A DNA stretch of 64,000 nucleotides from Flavobacterium lipolyticum (lineage in GTDB: Bacteria > Bacteroidota > Bacteroidia > Flavobacteriales > Flavobacteriaceae). Each line of letters starts with the position of its first letter. Positions within the stretch are counted from its first letter, which is position 1. Of the stretch, positions 55,063 through 62,760 are shown piece after piece. Position numbers and translations under genes: made by a program. The notes beneath the pieces were generated by a model. The model was not told the DNA's origin. It made no database searches and worked only from the letters and a program-made list of their open reading frames with translations. The stretch spans positions 3,720,001 to 3,784,000 of the forward strand of contig NZ_JAJJMN010000001.1 in NCBI RefSeq assembly GCF_020905335.1. Reading direction: 5' to 3'.

Positions 55063-55187
55063 AAGAGTCTCAGTTTTCAGTCTCAGTTTTCAGTCTCAGT
55101 TTTCAGTCTCAGTCTCAGTCTCAGTCTCACTTTTCAAGTTTTAGTATACAGTGTAATAACTGCGACTGTAAACTGCGACTGCAAACT
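55063..55187. repeat. CAGTCTCAG-family inverted repeat
   Basis: Left arm: repeated GTCTCAGTTTTCA/GTCTCA units at 55066-55130. Right arm: ACTGCGACTGTAAACTGCGA units at 55158-55186. It lies between convergent gene ends, as at 22.8 and 58.6 kb. Confidence 0.8.
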
Positions 55188-55234
55188 AAAAAAAGTCCCC
55201 AAAAAGAAAATTTCTTGTTGGGGACTTTTTTTTA
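55188..55234. terminator. Bidirectional terminator
   Basis: AAAAAGTCCCCAA pairs with TTGGGGACTTTTT, with A and T runs on both sides. The right side overlaps the stop of the minus-strand gene at 55232. Confidence 0.85.
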
Positions 55235-56692
55235 GGTATTCTGCTCCAGTTCTTTCTGCGGATGGTATCCGAAAAGATGGTGTTCTTTGATGATTTCGGC
55301 AATACCGGTTGGAAGCATATGTTCCCATCCTGTTTTTCCCTGATTGATCATTTTTAGTACCTCACGAGAGAAAACTTCTAAGTTATGCGGATCATAATCT
55401 GCGATATCAATTACTTTTCCGTTGAATTTAAAGAATTTATACAATTCTTTCATTCTTGGGTGTACTTTTAAGTTGTTTGAGTTCATTAAAACGCCATTTT
55501 CATCCAACATTGGATATAAGAAAACTTTCATATCTCTGTAGAATAGTTTTCCAAAGGCTTCTAAGATTCCACCACTTAAATGACGGTAGTATTTCTCGTC
55601 AAAAATATCGACTAAATTGTTAACTCCCATGGCTAGTCCCATACGGGCTTTGGTGTAATTAGCAAAATATTCTACTACTTTATAATACTCCTGGAAATTT
55701 GAAATCATTACAGTTTGCCCCAGAGAGCAAAGTAATTCGGCTCTGTCCATAAAGTCACGCTCGTCAATTTCGCCATCAGAACGTAAGTTAGAAAGTGTAA
55801 TTTCGAAAATAACCAGTGTATTGTCTTTTTCTACTTTGTTTTCTTCCAAAAACATCTTAAGCGACTTCTCATACATGTCCATGTTTACTTTTGTAACCGG
55901 ACGGAAACTTCCTCTTAAAGCAAGAAGATTTTTTTTGTATAAAATAGCTGCCGGTAATATGTTTTTACCTTCCGGATTGAACATTACGGCATCAGTCATT
56001 CCGTTTTTAACCAGCTGCAAACTCATTAAACGATTGTCAACATGAGCAAAACGAGGCCCTGAGAAGTTAATGGTGTCGATTTCCAGTTGGTCTTTGTCTA
56101 AGTGATCGTATAAATAACGAAGTAATCGTTTTGGATCGTTGTATTTGTAAAAAGCACCATAAATTAGGTTAACTCCTAAAATTCCAAGTGTTTCCTGTTG
56201 TAGTCTGGCATCAGTTTCTTTAAAACGAATGTGTAGAATAATTTCGTTGTATGCTTCATCCGGTTCAATTTGATAGCGGATTCCTACCCAGCCATGACCT
56301 TTAAATTGTTTAGCGAAATCTATGGTAGCAACAGTGTTGGCATAACTAAAGAAAAGCTTTGTTGGATGTTTTTCTCTGCTTAATCGTTCTTCGATGATTT
56401 GCCCTTCATGGGTAAGCATTTTTTTTAACCGTTCCTCAGTTACATAACGTCCATCGTTTTCAGCTCCATAAACGGCATCACTAAAATCTTTGTCATAGGC
56501 AGACATCGCTTTTGCAATTGTTCCCGATGAACCTCCGGATCTGAAAAAATGCCTTACCGTTTCTTGTCCGGCGCCTATTTCAGCAAATGTCCCGTAAATA
56601 TTCTCGTTTAAATTAATGCGTAATGCTTTGTCTTTTATAGAAGGAATCTGTTCGATGACCCTGTCACCTTTGAGTTTTATTTCTGTACCCAT
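55232..56692 (-). CDS. Conserved 486-aa cytoplasmic protein of unknown function
   Basis: No signal peptide, membrane segment or obvious nucleotide-binding motif. The sequence (MGTEIKLKGDRVIEQIPSIK..., LRINLNENIYGTFAEIGAG) is well conserved in Bacteroidota, as I recall it, and is sometimes labelled as a TonB-dependent receptor. That cannot be right, because there is no signal or barrel pattern. Visible conserved-looking blocks are RHFFRSGGSSGTIAKAMSAY, YANTVATIDFAKQFKGHGWV and PMLDENGVLMNSNNLKVHP. Its reaction, if any, is unknown. Confidence 0.75.
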   Translation of the reverse strand: MGTEIKLKGDRVIEQIPSIKDKALRINLNENIYGTFAEIGAGQETVRHFFRSGGSSGTIAKAMSAYDKDFSDAVYGAENDGRYVTEERLKKMLTHEGQIIEERLSREKHPTKLFFSYANTVATIDFAKQFKGHGWVGIRYQIEPDEAYNEIILHIRFKETDARLQQETLGILGVNLIYGAFYKYNDPKRLLRYLYDHLDKDQLEIDTINFSGPRFAHVDNRLMSLQLVKNGMTDAVMFNPEGKNILPAAILYKKNLLALRGSFRPVTKVNMDMYEKSLKMFLEENKVEKDNTLVIFEITLSNLRSDGEIDERDFMDRAELLCSLGQTVMISNFQEYYKVVEYFANYTKARMGLAMGVNNLVDIFDEKYYRHLSGGILEAFGKLFYRDMKVFLYPMLDENGVLMNSNNLKVHPRMKELYKFFKFNGKVIDIADYDPHNLEVFSREVLKMINQGKTGWEHMLPTGIAEIIKEHHLFGYHPQKELEQNT

Positions 56693-56756
56693 TTTATTTT
56701 AAATAGATTTGTTACAAAGTTAGTAAATTAGCCTTCTAATGAAAGAGAAATAATCC

Positions 56757-56764
56757 TATTTTTG
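56757..56764 (+). promoter_or_regulatory. -7 element TATTTTTG of the MBL-fold gene
   Basis: TAnnTTTG match whose last base is only 18 nt before the TTG start at 56783, predicting a leader of around a dozen nucleotides. Confidence 0.55.
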
Positions 56765-56782
56765 TAAAAAAATTAAGTTCAA

Positions 56783-57547
56783 TTGAAGGTATATTTTTTA
56801 GGTACTGGTACTTCTCAAGGCATTCCGATAATCGGAGTGGATCATCCTGTTTGTAAAAGCACTGATGCTAAGGATAAAAGACTTCGTGTTTCCATTTGGA
56901 TTACATGGGACGATCACTCGTATGTGATCGATTGTGGTCCTGATTTCAGGCAACAGATGCTTTCCTGTGGCTGCCGAAAACTCGATGCTATCTTATTTAC
57001 ACACGAACATGCTGATCATACGGCCGGTTTAGATGATATTCGTCCCTATAATTTCAGACAGGGCGAGATTCCTGTGTATGCGCATCAGCGTGTAATCGAC
57101 AATTTAAAACGTCGTTTCGATTATGTTTTTGAAACTGTAAACAAGTACCCGGGAGCACCCAGCGTTAAAACGATTGAGGTAGTGAATGACGTGCCTTTTA
57201 GCATTGGCGATAAAACAGCAATTCCAATTAATGTAATGCACGGTGACTTGCAGGTTTTTGGATATCGCATCGATGACTTCGCTTACTTGACGGATGTTAA
57301 AACGATTGATACAGCAGAGGTTGAAAAACTTAAAAATTTAAAGGTACTGGTTGTAAATGCTTTGCGTCTAGAACCGCACGATACTCACTTTAATCTTCAG
57401 GAAGCATTGGATTTTATCGATTTAGTGAAACCTGAAGTTGCTTATTTAACGCATATTAGTCACGTTTTAGGCTTTCATGAAGAAGTGCAAAAACAATTGC
57501 CCGAAAATGTTTTTCTGGCTTATGATAATTTAGAAATTACAATTTAA
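56783..57547 (+). CDS. MBL-fold metallohydrolase (RNase Z/PhnP-like)
   Basis: A 254-aa cytoplasmic zinc hydrolase. Metal-binding motifs are the HxHxDH block THEHADHTAGLDDI, the later Asp in YLTDVKTID, and the C-terminal His in YLTHISHVLG. It starts KVYFLGTGTSQGIPIIGVDH, as in the PhnP/RNase Z-like group. Substrate unknown (phosphodiester likely). The start codon is TTG at 56783. Confidence 0.87.
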   Translation: MKVYFLGTGTSQGIPIIGVDHPVCKSTDAKDKRLRVSIWITWDDHSYVIDCGPDFRQQMLSCGCRKLDAILFTHEHADHTAGLDDIRPYNFRQGEIPVYAHQRVIDNLKRRFDYVFETVNKYPGAPSVKTIEVVNDVPFSIGDKTAIPINVMHGDLQVFGYRIDDFAYLTDVKTIDTAEVEKLKNLKVLVVNALRLEPHDTHFNLQEALDFIDLVKPEVAYLTHISHVLGFHEEVQKQLPENVFLAYDNLEITI

Positions 57548-57560
57548 TTATATTACAAAA

Positions 57561-58064
57561 ATGAAAAAATCCTTAATGCTTTACCTTTTTATCCTTGCGA
57601 TATTAATGAATGTTTTTACCTATATGTTTTACAGCAGCGAAGTGAAATTTGAGCAGGACAGATATGTAAAAACGACCAAAAAGCTGAGAGACAGTATCAA
57701 TTTGGTATCAACAAAATTGGCGGAAGCAGATTATTTTTCTTTAGAACACAATGAAAATGCACAGAATTATTTTGATAATAGTGCAACTGGAGGAAAAGTT
57801 ATTTTATATGAAAAACTAATCCCACTGGTAACAGAGAAATTATTGGACTTAAATGCAAATCCAAATGGGAATCCTTATACAGGACAAGACAAAATTGGTC
57901 CGAATAAATTTATTATCAATAAGGTGAAAATTTTAAATCACAGATGGATTATTGCGGATTACAGCAATGGTGAAATGTGGGGTGAAGTGTTGTTGAAGTA
58001 CTTTGTTAATGACGACGAAAGTATTACTTTTGAAGTAAACCAAACCTGGCTGTATCAAAAGTAA
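57561..58064 (+). CDS. Uncharacterised membrane-anchored protein
   Basis: A 167-aa protein with one N-terminal membrane helix (about residues 5-24) and a soluble outer domain with a coiled-coil-like first half (VKTTKKLRDSINLVSTKLAE). The C-terminal part (HRWIIADYSNGEMWGEVLL...) is beta-rich. It begins 13 nt after the MBL gene and is likely co-transcribed. Family not recognised. Confidence 0.65.
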   Translation: MKKSLMLYLFILAILMNVFTYMFYSSEVKFEQDRYVKTTKKLRDSINLVSTKLAEADYFSLEHNENAQNYFDNSATGGKVILYEKLIPLVTEKLLDLNANPNGNPYTGQDKIGPNKFIINKVKILNHRWIIADYSNGEMWGEVLLKYFVNDDESITFEVNQTWLYQK

Positions 58065-58111
58065 GAAGCTCTTTTCTTATTTCTAAACGGGTTTAACTAA
58101 ATATTCGACTT

Positions 58112-58543
58112 ATGAAAAAGGTGTTTTTACTTGCTATTGTTGCGGGACTTTCATTTTCTTGCGGGAAGAAAGTTGCTGAAGAAAATAAAACTTCTGAAAA
58201 GAAAGAAGAAGTTAAACCAGCTGTTGTTGGAGGAGATTCAGATGCCCATGGATGTAAACCTTCTGCGGGTTACATCTGGTCGGCTCTTAAGAAAGAATGT
58301 GTTCGTCTTTTTGAAGTCGGTACAAAACTAGCTCATGCCGAAGATGGGAAAACGTATTCTACCGTAGCTTATGTTATCTTTGACGGAAACCAAGCGGAAC
58401 TTTTTCTGGACACTCAAAAAGAACCAATTCTTTTAGAGAGAAAATCAGAAGGAGAGCCTTGGATTAAAGGTGATCTGCAGTTAATTCCCTGGAAAGGTTA
58501 TGTTTTAAAGAAAGACGGGAAAATTATTTATACGGGAGAATAG
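58112..58543 (+). CDS. Small lipoprotein of unknown function
   Basis: A 143-aa protein with a lipoprotein signal (MKKVFLLAIVAGLSFSC, Cys17), a Lys/Glu-rich linker (KVAEENKTSEKKEEVKP) and a compact domain containing AHGCKPSAGYIWSALKKEC, possibly disulfide-bonded. Predicted periplasmic-facing outer-membrane lipoprotein. It follows the preceding gene by 47 nt. Confidence 0.7.
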   Translation: MKKVFLLAIVAGLSFSCGKKVAEENKTSEKKEEVKPAVVGGDSDAHGCKPSAGYIWSALKKECVRLFEVGTKLAHAEDGKTYSTVAYVIFDGNQAELFLDTQKEPILLERKSEGEPWIKGDLQLIPWKGYVLKKDGKIIYTGE

Positions 58544-58545
58544 TT

Positions 58546-58637
58546 TAGTGTTCAGTCGCAGTCTCAGTATTCAGTCTCAGTCTCAGTTTTCAGTTTCAGT
58601 TTTAAAGTAAGACTGAAAACTGAGACTGAAAACTAGA
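58546..58637. repeat. CAGTCTCAG-family inverted repeat
   Basis: Left arm CAGTCGCAGTCTCAGTATTC and further CAGTCTCAG units (58553-58602), right arm GACTGAAAACTGAGACTGAA (58611-58636). Between convergent gene ends. Confidence 0.8.
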
Positions 58638-59202
58638 CAATTCTTTTGATAAATTCAGAAGTTACTACCTGTGCAAATTCTTCATTTAAACTGGCAAGAG
58701 CGGTTTGGTGAATGATTTCGGCAGAGAATTCCTCTCCGTTGATACCTTTTTTATTGAAAGTTGCGGTAGCATCAGAAATGAGGTAAACGTTATAGCCAAA
58801 GTTTCCCGCCATTCTAGTGGTTGTAGAAACGCAGTGATCTGTTGTTAAACCAGCGATAACAACAGTTTTGATTTTAGCATCGTCAAGTAATTCCTTTAAA
58901 TTAGTTCCGATAAAAGCGCTATTGACATTCTTCCTGATGATTGTTTCGCCTTCTTGTGGTTTTACAATATCCTGAAATTCATTTCCCGGATGGGTTTCAT
59001 TCAGAATAGAGTTTGGATTAGAAGAACAATGCTGTACATGGAAAATGGGCATTTTTTTGTTTCTCCAGATTTCTAAAAGTTCAGCAGCACTTTGTTCAGC
59101 AGCTAGATTATTTCGTTCTCCTCCCCAGTAAACAATATCATTAAATCCTTTCTGAATATCAATTAAAAGTAGCGCCGGGTTGTCTAATTTTTTTAAACTC
59201 AT
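58633..59202 (-). CDS. Isochorismatase-family cysteine hydrolase
   Basis: A 189-aa cytoplasmic protein. The catalytic Asp lies in LLLIDIQKGFND, a Lys in the centre, and the nucleophilic Cys in GLTTDHCVSTTTRMAG, the isochorismatase/nicotinamidase pattern. Substrate unknown (an amide or enol ether). I start at ATG 59202 (MSLKKLDNPALL); the frame extends to ATG 59229, but the extra nine residues are unconserved. Confidence 0.87.
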   Translation of the reverse strand: MSLKKLDNPALLLIDIQKGFNDIVYWGGERNNLAAEQSAAELLEIWRNKKMPIFHVQHCSSNPNSILNETHPGNEFQDIVKPQEGETIIRKNVNSAFIGTNLKELLDDAKIKTVVIAGLTTDHCVSTTTRMAGNFGYNVYLISDATATFNKKGINGEEFSAEIIHQTALASLNEEFAQVVTSEFIKRIV

Positions 59203-59291
59203 AAGATTAGTTTTTTTAATTTTGATCATTTTTGAGGATTGAGATTGAATTTCATCTCGAAAGACTACTTTTTGTTAGCCAATTACTAATG

Positions 59292-59579
59292 TTACAGTGT
59301 TATTTCAAATGTAATTTTAGCTTTTAAGGCTGTGAAAATTTTAATTAGCGTTTCTATCGTTACATTTCCAGTGTTATTTTCTAATTTTGAAATTTGCGCT
59401 TTTTGAACCCCTATGAGCTTGCCCAGATCTTCCTGAGTCAGATTGCGTTCTTTTCGGGTTTGTCTGATAGCATTGGCAATTAAGTCAAGTTGCAAGTTAT
59501 ATTCGAACTTGTCTCTGTTTGGTGTGCCTATTTTTCCAACTAATTCATCTGTTACGACTTCTAATGTATATGTTTTCAT
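59292..59579 (-). CDS. higA: HTH antitoxin, HigA-like
   Basis: A 95-aa XRE-family DNA-binding protein: the helix-turn-helix is in LIANAIRQTRKERNLTQEDL followed by GKLIGVQKAQISKLENN. It lies 16 nt after the toxin gene. This toxin-first order is characteristic of higBA modules. It should neutralise the toxin and repress the operon, likely at the palindrome at 59952-59998. Confidence 0.82.
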   Translation of the reverse strand: MKTYTLEVVTDELVGKIGTPNRDKFEYNLQLDLIANAIRQTRKERNLTQEDLGKLIGVQKAQISKLENNTGNVTIETLIKIFTALKAKITFEITL

Positions 59580-59595
59580 TACTGTATAAAGTAGA

Positions 59596-59934
59596 TTAAT
59601 CTTTCTCTTTAAAATAATTCAATTGTATTTTTTTTGCTTTTAGTATTTCTTTGGAAGCAACTTTACTTTGTTTTTTTATAAAACCATGTGTTGCTATTAC
59701 TAAGGTGCTTTTTATATTGGTTTTATCCCAAAAAGCGAGCAATCGATATTGATTTCCTTGATAGAGTGTTCGGAGTTCCCAAATATCATCTGTTAGTTTT
59801 TTAAGAAGCTCCGGATCGTTTTTGATTTGTGCTTTATGTATATTGTAAATAATCTTTTCAGAATGTTTTGGTTCCATGTTTTTTAAAAATAAATAAGCTT
59901 CTTCAAGAAACTGAACTTCAAAAAGTTTTTCCAT
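59596..59934 (-). CDS. higB: RelE/HigB-type toxin
   Basis: A 112-aa protein of the RelE/ParE superfamily (mRNA interferase type), with a basic core pattern IWELRTLYQGNQYRLLAFWD and a Lys-rich C-terminus. Predicted to cleave mRNA on the ribosome. I start at ATG 59934 (MEKLFEVQFLEEAY). An in-frame ATG at 59973 is encoded inside the 20-bp palindrome and is improbable. Confidence 0.82.
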   Translation of the reverse strand: MEKLFEVQFLEEAYLFLKNMEPKHSEKIIYNIHKAQIKNDPELLKKLTDDIWELRTLYQGNQYRLLAFWDKTNIKSTLVIATHGFIKKQSKVASKEILKAKKIQLNYFKEKD

Positions 59935-59951
59935 TTCATTTTTCCATTTAC

Positions 59952-59998
59952 AAAAATAAGCAAAAGTTTCCATGAAAGGAAACTTTTGCTTATTTTTT
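59952..59998. promoter_or_regulatory. 20-bp perfect palindrome upstream of higBA
   Basis: AAAAATAAGCAAAAGTTTCC (59952-59971) is complementary to GGAAACTTTTGCTTATTTTT (59978-59997) around a 6-nt loop. It sits 18 nt upstream of the toxin start. It could be the HigA operator, a terminator for the esterase gene at 60138, or both. Confidence 0.7.
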
Positions 59999-60137
59999 GT
60001 TTTTGATGATTTAAATTATAAAATCTAGACTCTAAAAATACAAATGTTTTTTTGCAAATTGATTTTTGTTGTAAGAATTATATTGTTTTTTTAATGGAAA
60101 AAGATTTAAGATTCGGTGCTGTAATTGAAAAAGTTAA

Positions 60138-60782
60138 TTATATCAACAGCCAATTGTTTAAATCAAAGAAATTCTGAGGAGCTACGCCATGTCCAACCGG
60201 GTATTCTTTATAGGTAATTGGAATATTCAAATGTTCTAAAATTGCAGGCGTTTTTCTGGCCCACTCGATTGGAATTACCTGATCGACAGTTCCGTGTGAG
60301 GCAAAGAATTTTAGGTTTTTAAAGTCATTTTTATCATAACCTTCTTTGATGATATCTTCATTAAAATAACCACTCATAGCCACTACACGCTGTACTTTTT
60401 CAGGATATGAAAGTGCAACGGAATAACTCAGAATGGACCCCTGACTGAAACCAATCAAAGTTACATTATTAGCATCAATAGGGTAGTTAGTCGTTAATTC
60501 ATCAATAAAGCCAGCAATTACATCACGGGAAGTTTTTGCCTGTTCGTTGTCAGAAAATTTATTCTGATCTGCATCAAAGTTAATCGCATACCAGGCATAA
60601 GCGCCATATTGTAAATCATAAGGTGCTCTGGCTGAAATAATATAATAGTTATCAGGGAGTTCGGTTGCAAATGAGAATAAATCGGCTTCGTTGCTGCCGT
60701 ATCCGTGTAATAAAATTAAGACAGGATTTTTGTCTAAGATAACTTTTGGTTTTTGTATTTTATATTCTAGAGATAGATTCAT
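60138..60782 (-). CDS. Alpha/beta hydrolase, phospholipase/carboxylesterase family
   Basis: A 214-aa cytoplasmic serine esterase. The oxyanion region LLHGYGSNEADL, nucleophile GFSQGS, acid in SHGTVDQVIPIEW and His in PVGHGVAPQ form the full catalytic set. Related to YpfH/Est family carboxylesterases. Substrate unknown. Confidence 0.88.
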   Translation of the reverse strand: MNLSLEYKIQKPKVILDKNPVLILLHGYGSNEADLFSFATELPDNYYIISARAPYDLQYGAYAWYAINFDADQNKFSDNEQAKTSRDVIAGFIDELTTNYPIDANNVTLIGFSQGSILSYSVALSYPEKVQRVVAMSGYFNEDIIKEGYDKNDFKNLKFFASHGTVDQVIPIEWARKTPAILEHLNIPITYKEYPVGHGVAPQNFFDLNNWLLI

Positions 60783-60845
60783 TTTTTTAGTTGTAAGATG
60801 TGATGTGAATTGTGAAATATAAGATGTGAAATGTAAGATGTATTA

Positions 60846-60945
60846 AGATAAAGCTTGTCGGGCTTCGACTTCGCTCAGCCTGACAAGCTTTAATCTTTGC
60901 TCCTGACAAGCTTCGACTTCGCTCAGCTTGACAAGCTTTAAGCTT
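60846..60945. repeat. Paired inverted repeats (AAGCTTGTC / GACAAGCTT)
   Basis: Two nearly identical units, each AAGCTTCGACTTCGCTCAG-like with GACAAGCTT ends: 60850-60891 and 60903-60945. Each can form a stem around TCGACTTCGCTCAG. A non-coding mobile-type repeat in the 240-nt spacer. Confidence 0.7.
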
Positions 60946-61026
60946 GATAAAAAAATGCGATTAAAATCTTAAAACCAGGGTTATTGGAATTTAAAATTTG
61001 GAATTTTTCTAATTGTAATTTAAAAT

Positions 61027-61353
61027 TTACCCTATTTTTTGAAACCATTTTTGGAAAAGCGCTCCCACTAACGGAATTGGTTTTGTTTGTCCCTGAATGG
61101 CGGTAAAAATGCCGTAAGTCCATAAAATCGAAATACAGATCCACATTGGGAAAGTAATAAAGAAGCTGTCAAAATTGCTGATGATGGCTCCGAATGAAAT
61201 AAAGGTTAAAGACAATCCTAATGCCTGGCGAATGTGAAAAGAAGCAAAGCTGTTTTTGTCTTCTGAGTTCATAGACATTGCGATTAGTACCCCAATAATC
61301 AAAATATAACTGGTGATAGCGATTGGTTTTCCTTTTTCAATTGAATTGTTCAT
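61027..61353 (-). CDS. DUF4870-like small membrane protein
   Basis: A 108-aa protein with three predicted membrane helices (about residues 12-30, 43-63, 68-90). It contains NSEDKNSFASFHIRQALGL, the conserved SFHxRQAL block of the DUF4870/Tic20-like group. Function unknown. It lies 5 nt downstream of the dihydroorotase-like gene. Confidence 0.7.
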   Translation of the reverse strand: MNNSIEKGKPIAITSYILIIGVLIAMSMNSEDKNSFASFHIRQALGLSLTFISFGAIISNFDSFFITFPMWICISILWTYGIFTAIQGQTKPIPLVGALFQKWFQKIG

Positions 61354-61358
61354 TGTAA

Positions 61359-62615
61359 TTATTTAGAGGTAACAAGTTGATTTTGATTGAATATTCCGTA
61401 CACAGCTCCTTTGGTTTCTGCTCCTAAAAAAGCAGAGTTTTTAGATTTGGAGAGAATGTTTTCTTTGGTAAAAGTTGATTTTCCTTCCGGAGTAAAGAAA
61501 GTGAAGTTCGCTTTTGAGCCTTCCGCTATGATGCTTTTTTCAATTCCGAAAACCGTTTTACCCAACGTTAATTTTTCAATTATGGTTTCTAAAGGCAGAA
61601 CTGTTAATAAAGCACCAAAAGCACTTTCCAGACCAATTGTTCCATTTTTGGCAGTGTCGAATTCCATTTTTTTGAATTCAATATCAATTGGATTATGATC
61701 GGAAGTAATCATATCAATAGTCCCGTCTAAAACTGCGTTTAAAAGAGCTTTTCTGTCTGTTTCGCTTCGTAGTGGTGGAGTTACTTTAAAACGGGTGTCA
61801 AATTCTTCCAGTTTTTCATCGGTTAGTACCAGATGATGTACAGCAACACTGCAAGTAACTTTCAAGCCTTTTGCTTTGGCCTCTTGAATCAATGCGACAG
61901 TTTTTGCAGTAGAGACGGTCGGGATGTGTAACTTTCCACCGGTATATTCTAGTAGAAATAAGTTTCTTGCAACTTGTAGTTCTTCTGCCAAAGCAGGGAT
62001 TCCTTTAAGTCCTAATCTTGTTGAAACGATTCCTTCATTTGCAACACCGTTTCCTTTTAAATTAGGATCTTGTGCATAAGTAATTACTAATCCATCAAAA
62101 TCCTGTACATATTGTAAAGCAATTTTTAGAAGATTAGCGTTGTCGATACTTTTGTTGTAGTCTCCAAAAGCAACGGCTCCGGCATTTTTCATATCGTAAA
62201 GCTCTGCCATATCTTTTCCTTCGCTGGCTTTAGTTAAAGCTCCAATTGGCAAAAGTTCAGTAGCAAAACCGTTTGCCTTATTTTTTACAAAATTTACCTG
62301 TGATTGGTTGTCAATAATAGGGAAGGAGTTGGGTTGAAGAGCAACGGCTGTAAAACCACTTTTTGCGGCAACATTCAATCCGTTGGTGATTGTTTCTCTG
62401 TCTTCGTAGCCCGGCTCTCCAAAAGAAACGCTACTGTCAAACCAACCTTGAGAAAGATGTAAATGATCAAATTTTACCTCTTTTGCATTATCAATTTCAG
62501 GAAGTGAAGTTCCTATTTTTTCAATTAAACCATCTGCAATTAAAAGATCAACGGTCTGGTTGTGAAACGGACTCTCTGAATCGATTATTTTGGCGCTTCT
62601 GATGATTATTTTCAT
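61359..62615 (-). CDS. Dihydroorotase-like protein lacking the HxH metal ligands
   Basis: A 418-aa amidohydrolase-fold protein of the dihydroorotase family. The canonical metal-binding DxHxHxRxPG reads DSSVSFGEPG here (D60, S62 for His, S64 for His, G66 for the substrate-binding Arg), so two zinc ligands are missing. The late DHAPH-type motif is DHNPID. Other family blocks persist (VHHLVLTDEKL, VTPPLRSETD). It is probably a catalytically inactive partner, like the DHO pseudoenzymes bound to aspartate carbamoyltransferase, or has another activity. Confidence 0.82.
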   Translation of the reverse strand: MKIIIRSAKIIDSESPFHNQTVDLLIADGLIEKIGTSLPEIDNAKEVKFDHLHLSQGWFDSSVSFGEPGYEDRETITNGLNVAAKSGFTAVALQPNSFPIIDNQSQVNFVKNKANGFATELLPIGALTKASEGKDMAELYDMKNAGAVAFGDYNKSIDNANLLKIALQYVQDFDGLVITYAQDPNLKGNGVANEGIVSTRLGLKGIPALAEELQVARNLFLLEYTGGKLHIPTVSTAKTVALIQEAKAKGLKVTCSVAVHHLVLTDEKLEEFDTRFKVTPPLRSETDRKALLNAVLDGTIDMITSDHNPIDIEFKKMEFDTAKNGTIGLESAFGALLTVLPLETIIEKLTLGKTVFGIEKSIIAEGSKANFTFFTPEGKSTFTKENILSKSKNSAFLGAETKGAVYGIFNQNQLVTSK

Positions 62616-62651
62616 ATGTAGAGAAATTTATTTATTATTTTTCAGATTCTC

Positions 62652-62752
62652 GTTTGTCATTCCGACGTAAGGAGAAATCGCATTTCAATATTCCGTGCAG
62701 TGCGTTCTCAGCGAGTGTGATTTCTTCTTACGTCGAAATGACATACAAGCTA
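62652..62752. repeat. Long inverted repeat (GTCATTCCGACGTAAGG / TTACGTCGAAATGAC)
   Basis: Left arm GTCATTCCGACGTAAGGAGA (62656-62675) and right arm TTCTTCTTACGTCGAAATGA (62724-62743), with a loop containing GAAATCGCATTTC and GCGTTCTCAGCGAG. Similar GTCATTTCGACG hairpins are common in Bacteroidota genomes. Confidence 0.75.
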
Positions 62753-62760
62753 AAAAAAAA

